The notes: a model not told the origin generated them from the letters alone. Shown: positions 16,901 through 25,425, counted from the first letter of the stretch. The stretch is DNA of 64,000 nucleotides from Pseudomonas oryzihabitans (GCF_007665395.1 NZ_VDND01000003.1:1-64000); one strand, 5' to 3'. Translations and numbers: made by a program.

Positions 16901-18178
16901 TCAAGCCGCTGGCAGCGGCTGCAATCTCGACAACCGCACGGCCACCGCCAGGGCTACCAGCAGCAGGGCGCCGATGAACAGGCCGACGCCGGTCCAGCCG
17001 CCCAGGTGCCAGCAGAAGCCACCCAGGGTGCCGGCCACGCTGGAGCCGGCGTAGTAGCTGAACAGATAGAGCGACGAGGCCTGGCCGCGCGCCTGGCGGG
17101 CGCGGCGACCGACCCAGCTGCTGGCCACCGAGTGGGCGCCGAAGAAGCCGAAGGTGAACAGCAGCATGCCCGGCAGCACCAGCCATAGGGGGGTGAACAG
17201 GGTCAGCAGCAGGCCGGCGAGCTTGAGCACGATGGCCGCGGCGAACACCCGCCGCCGCCCGAAGCGATCGGCCAGGCTGCCGAACTTGGCCGAGCTGTAG
17301 ATGCCGGCCAGGTAGACCAGCGACAGCACGCCGATCCAGGCCTGGCTCAGGTGGTAGGGCTCGCCCAGCAGGCGATAGCCGATGTAGTTGAACAGGGTGA
17401 CGAAGGCGCCCATCAGCAGGAAGGCTTCCAGGAACAGCCAGGGCAGGCCGGCATCGCGAAAATGCAGGGCATAGCCGGCGAGCAGGCTGCGCGGCCGCAA
17501 GGGCCGCGGCTGGAAGCGGCGAGAGGCCGGCAGGCTGCGCTTGAACAGCACCGCCGCCACCAGCGCCAGGACGCCCAGGGCGCCCAGGGCGATGCGCCAG
17601 GAGACGAAGTCCACCAGCACCCCGCTGATCACCCGACCCGACATCCCGCCCAGGGCATTGCCGCTGATATAGAGGCCCATGGCATAGCCCAGGTGCTCGG
17701 GATGCACCTCCTCGGCCAGATAGGTCATGGCCACCGCCGCCACGCCCGCCAGCGACAGCCCGACCAGGGCGCGGGTCACCAGGATGCCGTCCCAGGTGGG
17801 CATCAGGGCGCTGGCCAGGGTGAAGGCCCCGGCGGCGAACAGTGCATAGACCATCACCGACTTGCGTCCGATGGCGTCGGAAATCGGCCCGGTCACCAGC
17901 AGGCCGCAGGCCATCAGCCCGGTCGCCAGGGACAGCGACAGGCTGCTGGCCGCCGCCGTGAGGCCGAAGGCCTGGGAAAAGATCGGCATCAGCGGCTGCA
18001 CGCAATAGAGCAGGGCGAAGGTGGCGAAGCCACCGCAGAACAGCGCCAGGGCGGTGCGCAGGAATTGCGGCGTGCCCTTTTCGATGAAGGCGTCCGGCTC
18101 GTGCTGCGCCTCGTTGGCGGCGGGCCGGGATTCGAGCGGGGAGGAAGGCGGCGGAGCGGACGACCGGGACGTGTTCAC
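16901..18178 (-). CDS. MFS transporter, YnfM-like drug/arabinose efflux type
   Basis: 425 residues with 12 predicted membrane helices after a 40-residue cytoplasmic N-terminus. GPISDAIGRKSVM (loop 2-3) and SLADRFGRRRVF (loop 8-9) are the conserved MFS signatures. Substrate unknown; the closest pattern is the YnfM/YdhP efflux group. The start is GTG 18178. It is divergent from a LysR regulator 107 bases away, the usual arrangement for a regulator controlling an efflux gene. Confidence 0.88.
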   Translation of the reverse strand: MNTSRSSAPPPSSPLESRPAANEAQHEPDAFIEKGTPQFLRTALALFCGGFATFALLYCVQPLMPIFSQAFGLTAAASSLSLSLATGLMACGLLVTGPISDAIGRKSVMVYALFAAGAFTLASALMPTWDGILVTRALVGLSLAGVAAVAMTYLAEEVHPEHLGYAMGLYISGNALGGMSGRVISGVLVDFVSWRIALGALGVLALVAAVLFKRSLPASRRFQPRPLRPRSLLAGYALHFRDAGLPWLFLEAFLLMGAFVTLFNYIGYRLLGEPYHLSQAWIGVLSLVYLAGIYSSAKFGSLADRFGRRRVFAAAIVLKLAGLLLTLFTPLWLVLPGMLLFTFGFFGAHSVASSWVGRRARQARGQASSLYLFSYYAGSSVAGTLGGFCWHLGGWTGVGLFIGALLLVALAVAVRLSRLQPLPAA

Positions 18179-18227
18179 GGGTACCTCAGGACAGGTCTGA
18201 CCTCATCACCCTAGGCTGGTGGCTGCC

Positions 18228-18242
18228 ATATATCCAATATAT
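18228..18242. promoter_or_regulatory. Dyad in the MFS/LysR divergent intergenic region
   Basis: ATATAT-CCA-ATATAT (18228-18242) is a short AT-rich dyad in the middle of the 107-base divergent region. Its place fits an operator and/or a -10 region for one of the two genes. Assigning it to the adjacent LysR protein is inference. Confidence 0.35.
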
Positions 18243-18285
18243 TGTCCGTCTCGATTGATAGGTTTTGCGACTCAATGGAGGCGGC

Positions 18286-19185
18286 ATGGAATTGCGACAC
18301 CTGAGGTACTTCGTGGCGGTGGCCGAGGAACTGCATTTCGGCCGCGCCGCCGAGCGCCTGAACATCTCCCAGCCGCCGCTCAGCCAGCAGATCCAGGCCC
18401 TGGAAGCCGAGCTGGGCACCCGCCTTTTGGAGCGCACCAATAGACGGGTCGCCCTGACCGATGCCGGCCGGCTGTTCCTCGATGAAGCCCGCCAGTTGCT
18501 CGCGGCCAGCGAACGCGCCGCTGAACGGGTCCGCCGCGCCGGGCGGGGCGAGACCGGGCAACTGCAGGTGGGCTTCAGCGCCTCCTCGCCCTTCGTCGCC
18601 ACCATCCCCAAGACCCTGTTCGCCTATCGTCGCGCCTATCCCGAGGTACGGCTGCAACTGCAGGAGATGAGCAGCCGCGAGCAGATCGATGCCATGCTCG
18701 CCGGCAACCTGCAGATCGGCCTGATCCGCCCCATCGAATTGCCCGACGCCCTGGTGGCGGTCGAACTCTTCCGCGAACCCCTGGTGGTGGCGCTGCGGCA
18801 CGACCACCCCCTGGCCCAGCAGGGCCCGGCGCCACTCCCCCTGGCCACCCTCGCCGATGAACCCTTCGTCTACTTCCCGCGCAGCTTCGGCACCGGTCTC
18901 TACGAACAACTCCACACCCTCGCTGCCCGCGCCGGCTTCGTCCCGCGCATCGTCCAGGAGGCCAGCGAAGTCCTCATCATCCTCGGCCTGGTCGCCGCCG
19001 GCCTCGGCGTCACCGTGCTGCCGGCTACCTACCAGCGCACCCAGATGGAAGGGCTGGTGTATCGAGAGCTGGATGATCCCGAGGCGACCTCTGCGGTGTG
19101 GTTGCTCAGGCGGCGGGATGAGGTGTCGCCGCAGGCGGAGGCGTTTGTGGGGTTGTTGGTTGGCATTGACGAGCAATTAATATGA
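18286..19185 (+). CDS. LysR-family transcriptional regulator
   Basis: 299 residues. N-terminal winged helix MELRHLRYFVAVAEELHFGRAAERL.. with SQPPLSQQIQALE is classic LysR; the rest is the periplasmic-binding-like effector domain (about 90-295), resembling BenM/CatM-type regulators. ATG 18286 follows a GGAGG site (AATGGAGGCGGC) and starts the HTH; an in-frame ATG 21 bases upstream is less likely. It probably regulates the divergent MFS gene and itself. The last few codons are AT-rich, where an atypical segment begins. Confidence 0.92.
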   Translation: MELRHLRYFVAVAEELHFGRAAERLNISQPPLSQQIQALEAELGTRLLERTNRRVALTDAGRLFLDEARQLLAASERAAERVRRAGRGETGQLQVGFSASSPFVATIPKTLFAYRRAYPEVRLQLQEMSSREQIDAMLAGNLQIGLIRPIELPDALVAVELFREPLVVALRHDHPLAQQGPAPLPLATLADEPFVYFPRSFGTGLYEQLHTLAARAGFVPRIVQEASEVLIILGLVAAGLGVTVLPATYQRTQMEGLVYRELDDPEATSAVWLLRRRDEVSPQAEAFVGLLVGIDEQLI

Positions 19186-19228
19186 AAATGTTGACAAAAT
19201 TAGGCTTTGTGAGCTTGGCAAGCTCTTA

Positions 19229-20068
19229 TTATGCGGCAATGCTCATTACTAGTATTTCATTTATTTTGCTGTCTGAAAGAGGGTCGACTTGATATTTTAT
19301 TAGGCAGTTTATTAATACTTGTGGTTCAGTCATTGATAAAATAAAATCTTCAACAGACTGGCCTCCGATGCTTCTAAATTTATAGTTTCCTGGTGGTATG
19401 CTTTGTTGGATGGGGATTCTCGCTTTTCCGGTTTTATCATATTTATTAAAGTCATATATGTCACACAGAAGTTGTATCGGCGATTCATCTATCCTTGTTG
19501 GAGGGTAATATAATCCTTTTTTGCTGGATTCCATTTCTAAAATAGGGGTCGAATCTGGTCCTTCTAGGACTACCTTGCTAACCTCTTCACTGTCTAGCAA
19601 GTCGTCTAGTTCTCTGACTGCTCCAATTATTTGTGTGCCGATATTTATGACGGGGCCGTTGTAGATAATGGTAGAGTTGTTGGCGTGTACTATAGTGTTG
19701 CCGTTTCCTTCGTGAGCTATTTTTACTTCTTCTCCATTGTGCGCGGCTTCGTAAATTGCTTTCAGGAAATCAAAAGCGTTTTTTGTTGCCTCCCATATAT
19801 TTGGTGTGCCTTGGATGAATGGCAGTACCGTTTGCAGTCCTGAATATGCCACCCCGAGATACGCTATGAATGAGCCGTCTTCATATCTGGTGATACGCGC
19901 TTGAAACAGTTGGCGGTCTTGCTCATGTAGTCTTTTTTTGTCGGAAATGGCTCGAAACTGTCCATCAAAGATGTGCTGTAGGGCTTGGAGTCCTGCTGCT
20001 ACTTTATCTAGACGGTCGCCATCTTCGAATGCGCGACCTTTCATTTCAAATTTGTAGTTGTCTCGCAT
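19229..20068 (-). CDS. AT-rich accessory gene of unknown function (279 aa)
   Basis: 279 residues, soluble, no signal peptide. The N-terminal half (YKFEMKGRAFEDGDRL..LQALQHIFDGQF..FIQGTPNIWEATKNAFDFLKAI) resembles a family of uncharacterised proteins from accessory regions; a beta-rich linker (NGNTIVHANNSTIIYNGP) and a compact C-terminal domain follow. Base composition is far more AT-rich than all neighbours, a sign of transfer. It has a good AAAGGA ribosome site and lies 36 bases downstream of the NERD-helicase gene on the same strand, so the two may be cotranscribed. I cannot assign a function. Confidence 0.75.
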   Translation of the reverse strand: MRDNYKFEMKGRAFEDGDRLDKVAAGLQALQHIFDGQFRAISDKKRLHEQDRQLFQARITRYEDGSFIAYLGVAYSGLQTVLPFIQGTPNIWEATKNAFDFLKAIYEAAHNGEEVKIAHEGNGNTIVHANNSTIIYNGPVINIGTQIIGAVRELDDLLDSEEVSKVVLEGPDSTPILEMESSKKGLYYPPTRIDESPIQLLCDIYDFNKYDKTGKARIPIQQSIPPGNYKFRSIGGQSVEDFILSMTEPQVLINCLIKYQVDPLSDSKINEILVMSIAA

Positions 20069-20104
20069 TTTAATCCTTTAAAATGGTTGCGTTTATTTTG
20101 GGTA

Positions 20105-21958
20105 TTATTGCTTGATTGTGCCTATTTGTTCTTTCATTCTTAGCGTAAAGTCTGACGCTCTCTGATATGTCATCACCAACCGATCAATCGCCCTTGTCAT
20201 CGCCACATACAACAACCGCGCCTCATCCGCTTCCGGCTCGCCCTGCTTGGGCATTTCGCCTAGTCCTGGAATCAGTACCAAGCCGAATTCCAGCCCCTTG
20301 CTGGAGTGCATGCTGACAATCTTCAGGCTGTCTTCGGCATCGTAGAGTTGGGCGCGGCCCTTGTCGCTGGCGCCGGAGCGGTAGGGGATGGCAGCTTTCT
20401 TGAGTTCGTATTCGGCCTGGTAGGCCTGGCTGCTGCTGCGATAGAGGATGGCCATGTCGCTGAGCAAGCGGCCGGCGGCCTGTTCGTCGCGGATGCGGGC
20501 GATGAGCAGGTCCCATTCTTCGCGGTCGCTGCCGCATCGGATGAGTTCGGGGAAGGGGCCGCGCCGGCCGGCGCTTTCCGGGGCGATGAGGGGGACGCCG
20601 TCTTCGCTGGCGTCGCGGCTGGTGAGCAGCTCGGTGGCGAAGGCGCGGGCGACGGCGAGGATCTCCACCGTGTTGCGGTAGTTGAGCTTGAGGATGGTGG
20701 TTCGGCCCTGGGCCTGGATGCCGACGCTGGCGAAGCTGAAGTCCAGCGCCTTCTTGCCGCCCTTGCCACGGTAGATGGCCTGGGCGTCGTCATAGAGCAC
20801 CAGCAGGGACTGGGTGCTGGGATCGACCATCTGCACCACCAGCTTGAACCACTCGGGGGCGAAGTCGTGGCCTTCGTCGATCAGCACGGCGCTGTACTGG
20901 CCGCGGGGGATCTGTCCGCGGTCGACGGCGTCGATGGTGTGCTCGACCAGTTGCGTCGCGTAGCGATCCGCCGACGGACTCCACTTGGGTTTGTCGGCGT
21001 TGTAGGTCGTGAGGATCTCCGAGCACCAGCCGTGGAAGTGCTGCACCACCACCCGTTCACCCAGGCCCTTCTGTTCGATCACCTGGCGCAGCCGGCCGGC
21101 CAGGGACTTGTTGTAGCAGAGCACCAGGATGGGTTTGACCGAGACCTTGGCCAGATGGGCGCAGCGATAACCGAGGATCATGGTCTTGCCGCTGCCGGCG
21201 GCGCCGTGGATGACGCGGTGCCCATCACCCAGGGAGCGCGCCAGCTGTTCCTGCTGCAGGTCCATGACCTTGATCAGGCTGGGCAGCGGCGCGTCGGTGG
21301 CGTCGAACAGGCCGAATTGACCGGGCTGGCTGTTGACCCGCACCTCGGGGTAGAGGTGATACCGCACCCGGTCGATCTGCGGCAGGCTGAGGGCGCAGGG
21401 GAAGACGTGGGGGAACATGTCCCAGAGGCGCTTCTGGAAAGCTTCCGGGTCGGCGGACTCGGTCATCTCGTCCTGGAACAGCACGCGCTGCGGATCAAGG
21501 ACGTCGGCGAGATCGGTCTGCTCGAACTGGCGGCGGGTGATGCCGGTGAGCACCACACCCCAGCCCCAGGGCATTATCAGCTGGCCCGGATGGGGCGAAC
21601 CGGCGCTCTGGCGCAGCAGTGGGTCCTTTTTCAGCAGCAGGTCGACTTCGAGGATGTAGGAGCGGGCTTGCAGCAGGGGATTGGCGACGGTCTTGAGGCC
21701 ATCCTGGGTATGCAGCCGCACCTTGCCGTGAGTGACGGATTCCAGGGTGGCGAGCTTCCAGTCCTTGACCTCCAGCACCAGGATGCCGCGCCGTGGGTGG
21801 AGCACGACGAAATCCGGATAGCGGGCCTTGGGGCCGACCGGGACGTTGCTCCAGCAGAGGTAGTCGTCTTCGAGCAGTTTTTCCAGGCGTTCGGCAAAGC
21901 GGCGTTCACCGGGCGTATCGAACTGGCATTGACTGCGAGCGGGGAAAAAGCGGGCCAT
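20105..21958 (-). CDS. NERD nuclease domain plus UvrD/Rep-type helicase
   Basis: 617 residues. Residues about 10-115 form a nuclease-related (NERD) domain with a PD-(D/E)xK core: Glu18, Asp49 (RYPDFVV), Glu63 and Lys65 (LEVKDWK). A superfamily 1 helicase follows with Walker A GAAGSGKT (252-259), DEGHD (361-365), LKLNYRNT and a C-terminal LLYVAMTRA motif. Such fusions act in DNA repair or anti-phage defence. All catalytic residues I can check are intact. Most of the gene is GC-rich like the host, but the last 20 or so codons are AT-rich. Confidence 0.88.
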   Translation of the reverse strand: MARFFPARSQCQFDTPGERRFAERLEKLLEDDYLCWSNVPVGPKARYPDFVVLHPRRGILVLEVKDWKLATLESVTHGKVRLHTQDGLKTVANPLLQARSYILEVDLLLKKDPLLRQSAGSPHPGQLIMPWGWGVVLTGITRRQFEQTDLADVLDPQRVLFQDEMTESADPEAFQKRLWDMFPHVFPCALSLPQIDRVRYHLYPEVRVNSQPGQFGLFDATDAPLPSLIKVMDLQQEQLARSLGDGHRVIHGAAGSGKTMILGYRCAHLAKVSVKPILVLCYNKSLAGRLRQVIEQKGLGERVVVQHFHGWCSEILTTYNADKPKWSPSADRYATQLVEHTIDAVDRGQIPRGQYSAVLIDEGHDFAPEWFKLVVQMVDPSTQSLLVLYDDAQAIYRGKGGKKALDFSFASVGIQAQGRTTILKLNYRNTVEILAVARAFATELLTSRDASEDGVPLIAPESAGRRGPFPELIRCGSDREEWDLLIARIRDEQAAGRLLSDMAILYRSSSQAYQAEYELKKAAIPYRSGASDKGRAQLYDAEDSLKIVSMHSSKGLEFGLVLIPGLGEMPKQGEPEADEARLLYVAMTRAIDRLVMTYQRASDFTLRMKEQIGTIKQ

Positions 21959-22173
21959 CGGTCATCCATTCCGAGGTACGGGCAGGACGGCTTGAACCGA
22001 GACCTGACGCACAAAAATCCTTTCGTCATACGTTAGCCAGGCGAGCGAGGCGGGTAAAGCCAGGCAGAGGCGTTCGTGGGTGACCGGACGAGTTGGCCGA
22101 CCGATGGTGGCTGGCAGTTGGCCTGTACTAGGTTCTTTGTGGGCGGGTATGAGGTTGTTTTAGGTTTGGTTTG
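21959..22173. other. Gap upstream of the NERD-helicase, no gene seen
   Basis: I see no gene here. The 215 bases upstream of the helicase start would have to contain its promoter, but no clear -35/-10 pair stands out on the minus strand. A repeat island follows. Confidence 0.4.
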
Positions 22174-22276
22174 CCCTCACCCCGGCCCTCTCCCGGAGGG
22201 AGAGGGAGCGGTTGGCGCGGGTGCGGTGCAGTGGGGGGCGTAGGTTGGGCTGAGCGCAGCGAAGCCCAACAGGGTC
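22174..22276. repeat. Single composite palindromic repeat (modules A and B)
   Basis: Module A (CCCTCACCCCGGCCCTCTCC..GGGAGAGGGAG) at about 22174-22209 is followed by module B (GTAGGTTGGGCTGAGCGCAG..GCCCAACA) at about 22241-22270. The same pair in the same order occurs in other islands of this window. It lies between the helicase and the globin pseudogene. Confidence 0.75.
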
Positions 22277-22284
22277 AGCCTCGC

Positions 22285-22654
22285 TCAGGAGTCACTGCGC
22301 ATCACCGCGATCCCAGCTTCCAGCACCTCATGGCATTCCTCGCGCAAGGCCGCGTCGAAGTCGGGGTCGTGCTGGGCGAGGGTGGCGAGCAGGCAGTCGA
22401 CCCAGCCTGCGTAGCGTTCGTGGCCTATGTCCAGTCGCGCGCGGCAGTGGCTTTCGCCCAGCTGGCGCAGCCGGGGAGCGGGCAGGCCGCGCGCGACCAG
22501 GACCAGGTTCATGATGCCGTGGCAGCAACCGTTGCTGCGCCGCCATGTCGGTGTGCACGAATGTCTCCCGTACCCGTGGCGAGCTGGCCAGGCAGCGCTG
22601 GTAGACGTCAGCGAAGAAGGCGGGGCTGGCGCAGCAGCGTCCGTCGCTCGGCAT
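22285..22654 (-). pseudogene. Bacterial globin gene broken by a one-base frameshift
   Basis: The upstream frame (from ATG 22654) gives SPAFFADVYQRCLASSPRVRETF and TDMAAQQRLL, the N-terminal half of a single-domain bacterial globin. The other frame continues with MNLVLVARG..LGESHCRARLDI..YAGWVDCLLATLAQHDP, the C-terminal half with its proximal-side His. Removing one G of the GG at 22521-22522 joins them as RLLHGIMNLVLVARG, the expected family sequence. So this is one gene with a single-base insertion, real or a sequencing error. Heme/oxygen-sensing roles are known for the family; this copy should be non-functional as read. Confidence 0.8.
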
Positions 22655-22893
22655 CACGTTCCGGGCCGGCAGCGTGGGGATTCCTAGTGGGCACGAAACC
22701 CTGCAGCCTGCCGGAACGGCGGGACGCCTGTTGACCTCGATCTTGGCCACGGCGCACGCCACTCAGTGGCTTGAAACATTTTGAACCAATTCACAGGGCG
22801 GCTTCTCTACCCTAAGCGCAGCGGAAGCCGAGAAACCCCTACTCCAGAGGGGCTGGCCCGTCGCTGCGCTCCCATTGCCCTCTGGAGACTGCC

Positions 22894-23586
22894 ATGACTC
22901 AAACGCCCCTGCTCATAGGTTTCATCATCATGTCGCTCGCGTCCCTGGCGATCTATGCCAAGGGCGCGCACCGCGGTCCGCTGCGCGGCCATACCCTGGT
23001 GCATGCCGCGGTGCCCTTCATCGCGGCCACGGCCTACCTGGCGATGTACCTGGGCGTCGGCAACCTGATCAAGCCGGACGGCAGCATCACCTATGTCGCC
23101 CGCTACCTGGACTGGACCTTCACCACGCCTTTGCTGCTGGCCGGGGTGGTAAGTTCGGCCTACCTGGGCGCCCGGGAGCAGGAAGGCCAGGCCGGCTTCG
23201 TGGCTTCCATCGTCACCCTCGACGTGGTGATGATCGTGACCGGACTGGTCGCCTCCCTGGCGCCCTACGGCACCATCAAGTGGGTGTTCTTCGCCTGGTC
23301 CTGCGCGGCCTTCGCCGGGGTGCTCTATCTGCTGTGGAAGCCACTGGCCGCCCTTGCTGGCCAGAGCGCGGCGCTGGGCGCGGCCTATCGCAAGAACGTC
23401 GGCTTCCTGAGTGTGCTCTGGCTGGTCTATCCGGTGGTCTTTGCCGTGGGCCCGGAAGGTGTCTGGACGGTGAGTGATGCGGCCACGGTCTGGGTCTTCC
23501 TGATCCTCGACGTGCTGGCCAAGGTGGTCTATGCCTTCACCTCCGAGCGCAATCTCAAAGTGGCCCTGGCACAGCCTGGCGTCTAA
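22894..23586 (+). CDS. Light-driven proton-pump rhodopsin, DTG type with helix-B histidine
   Basis: 230 residues, seven membrane helices. Helix C reads RYLDWTFTTPLLLAG: Arg70, Asp73 (proton acceptor), Thr77, and Gly84 where bacteriorhodopsin has the donor Asp96. Lys210 in LDVLAK binds retinal and Asp206 is the second counter-ion. His37 aligns with bacteriorhodopsin Thr46. Gly on helix C plus His on helix B defines a described proteobacterial group of outward proton pumps. ATG 22894 has a TGGAG ribosome site. The retinal-forming gene follows after two bases. Confidence 0.93.
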   Translation: MTQTPLLIGFIIMSLASLAIYAKGAHRGPLRGHTLVHAAVPFIAATAYLAMYLGVGNLIKPDGSITYVARYLDWTFTTPLLLAGVVSSAYLGAREQEGQAGFVASIVTLDVVMIVTGLVASLAPYGTIKWVFFAWSCAAFAGVLYLLWKPLAALAGQSAALGAAYRKNVGFLSVLWLVYPVVFAVGPEGVWTVSDAATVWVFLILDVLAKVVYAFTSERNLKVALAQPGV

Positions 23587-23588
23587 CC

Positions 23589-24440
23589 ATGACGCTGACC
23601 GGGCGGGCCTGGCTGGCGCTGTTGCTGGCCGCCGGGCTCGCCAGCCTGGCGGGCGGGGCAGGGCAACTGGCCTTCGCCCTGGTGGTAGGCCTGGGGTTGG
23701 GCTTGCTGCATGGCGCCAGCGACCTGTGCTTGATCTCTCCGGCACGACGCCCCGCTTTCCTGGGCTGCTATCTGGCGACGGCCCTGGCCTGTCTGCTCGG
23801 TTGGCAACTGGCCAGCGCGCTGGCGCTGGCGCTGTTCCTGGTGCTGTCGGCCTGGCACTTCGCCCACGAAGACGAGCTGTTCGCCAGTCGGCTGACGGCC
23901 TTGGCGCTGGGACTCTTCATCATCGGCGGTCCGGTGCTGTTGCACCTCGAAGCCGTCGCCCGACTGCTGGCCCTGGCCATAGGGCCGGCGGGCTCTGTCG
24001 ACCTGGCCGCGTGGATGGCCGGAGCGCTCGCCTTGGGCGGCGCGCTGGCACTGCCGCTGTTGTCCTGGGCCGCCTGGCAGCGGCGTTGCCCCTGGCTCGC
24101 CGCGACGCTACTCGCCGTGGTGATCGCCCCGCCGCTGGTAAGCTTCGCCCTCGGCTTCTATCTGCTGCACGCCGCGCCCCAGACCGGAGTGCGGCAGCGG
24201 CTATTAGGCGCCGCCAGCCTCAAGGCCTATCTCTGGTTGACCTGGCCGATCCTGCTGGGCGCAGCCGTCTTCACCCTGGCCGGTGGCCTGGTCTTCCTGC
24301 TACAGGAGCGCACCGGTATCCGTGCGCTATTCGCCGTCTTGGCGGCCTTCGCGGTGCCACACATGCTGGTGTTGCCGCGTTTTCTCGACGCCGGTGCCGC
24401 GATCGAGCCGCACCTAGGTACGCAGGTGGTTGAGCGGTAG
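23589..24440 (+). CDS. blh: Brp/Blh-family beta-carotene 15,15'-dioxygenase
   Basis: 283 residues, strongly hydrophobic, about eight membrane helices. Conserved iron-ligand histidines appear in LLHGASDL, SAWHFAHED, FYLLHAA and AVPHMLVLP, the Brp/Blh pattern. It cleaves beta-carotene to two retinals for the rhodopsin encoded two bases upstream; the pair is surely an operon and probably translationally coupled. No crt genes for beta-carotene occur in this window. The 3' end overlaps the convergent Lrp-family gene by 27 bases. Confidence 0.93.
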   Translation: MTLTGRAWLALLLAAGLASLAGGAGQLAFALVVGLGLGLLHGASDLCLISPARRPAFLGCYLATALACLLGWQLASALALALFLVLSAWHFAHEDELFASRLTALALGLFIIGGPVLLHLEAVARLLALAIGPAGSVDLAAWMAGALALGGALALPLLSWAAWQRRCPWLAATLLAVVIAPPLVSFALGFYLLHAAPQTGVRQRLLGAASLKAYLWLTWPILLGAAVFTLAGGLVFLLQERTGIRALFAVLAAFAVPHMLVLPRFLDAGAAIEPHLGTQVVER

Positions 24441-24893
24441 CTCGGTGCTGGCCAGGATCTGGTTGAGCACGAAGCTCGACCGCACGCTGGACACGCCCTC
24501 GATGCGTGTCAGGGTACCCAGCAGCAGTTGCTGGTAGTGCTCCATGTCGGGCACCACCACCTTGAGCTGATAGTCCGCGTCCATGCCGGTCACCAGGCAG
24601 CACTCCAGTACCTCGGGGCACTGGGCGATGATCGCCTGGAAATTCTCGAAGCGCTCCGGGGTGTGTCTGTCCATGCCGATGAGCACGAAGGCGGTCAGCG
24701 ACAGGCCGAGTTTCTTGCGATCGAGCAGGGCGACCTGGCGGGTGATGTAGCCGGCATCCTCCAGTTGCTTGACCCGCCGCGAGCAGGGCGAGGGCGACAG
24801 GCCGATGCGTTCGGCCAGTTCTTGGTTGGAGAGCCGGGCATCACGCTGCAGTTCTGCCAGGATTTTCAGATCGAAGCGGTCGAGTTTGTCCAT
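24414..24893 (-). CDS. Lrp/AsnC-family transcriptional regulator
   Basis: 159 residues. Helix-turn-helix LDRFDLKILAELQRDARLSNQELAERIGLSPSPCSRRVKQLE (about 4-45), then the RAM ligand domain with VLECCLVTGMDADYQLKV. Typical full-length Lrp-type regulator; probable ligand an amino acid. ATG 24893 is chosen at the start of the domain with AAGG upstream. Convergent overlap of 27 bases with blh may give antisense effects on both messages. No obvious target gene is adjacent. Confidence 0.9.
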   Translation of the reverse strand: MDKLDRFDLKILAELQRDARLSNQELAERIGLSPSPCSRRVKQLEDAGYITRQVALLDRKKLGLSLTAFVLIGMDRHTPERFENFQAIIAQCPEVLECCLVTGMDADYQLKVVVPDMEHYQQLLLGTLTRIEGVSSVRSSFVLNQILASTELPLNHLRT

Positions 24894-25019
24894 TTTGGAT
24901 GCCTTGCGATAGCCGATTGCGCTCAATGCTAGTTTTCTGGCTACCGATTGCGCAAGGGCTGGAAAAGAGGACACACAACGCAAGCCCCTGCCGGTGGCAT
25001 GAGCGTAAGCTGAACTCAA

Positions 25020-25211
25020 CTTCGATAGCCCGGTAGAGCTGTCCACCGGAAGTGCCCCAGGAGGGCCTTTCGCATCGCCAACGACGGTATCCCGTCTGCC
25101 GCGCCCGGGCCCGCCCAGGTCACCATGCCTGGTCGATCGCAGCCACCGTCACGAGCGGTGCGAGAGGACAACGAATTCAAGGGGAGGCCGCAAGGTCTCC
25201 CCTTTTCTTTT
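25020..25211 (+). ncRNA. Possible small RNA ending at the orphan terminator
   Basis: The roughly 190 bases before the terminator are GC-rich with several short dyads (CCGGTAGAGCTGTCCACCGG, then CCAGGTCACCATGCCTGG) and no good coding frame. The 5' end is only a guess; I see no convincing promoter and cannot match it to a known RNA family. Confidence 0.3.
25181..25211 (+). terminator. Intrinsic terminator with no upstream coding gene
   Basis: GGGGAGGCC (25181-25189), tetraloop GCAA, GGTCTCCCC (25194-25202, one G-U pair), then TTTTCTTTT. It is oriented for plus-strand transcription, yet no credible plus-strand gene lies between 24441 and here. A non-coding RNA starting somewhere in 24900-25100 is the simplest explanation. 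Confidence 0.7.
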
Positions 25212-25235
25212 GGGTGGAGGTTTTGGTGTGTGGCG

Positions 25236-25425
25236 GGCCCTCACCCCGGCCCTCTCCCTGAAGGAGAGGGGGCGGTTGGGGGAGGTTTGTTCGGGGGAAG
25301 AGCATCGCGGCCATGGCGATAGACCGTAGGTTGGGCTGAGACGGCGCTATCGTCGAAGCCCAACATTGCTGGCCCCAGGGCGCTGTTGGGCTTCGCTGCG
25401 CTCAACCCAACCTACGACGGCCAGT
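25236..25425. repeat. Composite palindromic repeat island (modules A and B)
   Basis: Module A (CCCTCACCCCGGCCCTCTCC.. with GGAGAGGGGGCGG) at about 25239-25275 is followed by a full module B unit at 25327-25418, GTAGGTTGGGCTGAGACGGC..TCGCTGCGCTCAACCCAACC, very like one 123-bp unit of the array at 16.3 kb. It lies just downstream of the MHS transporter stop. Confidence 0.75.
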
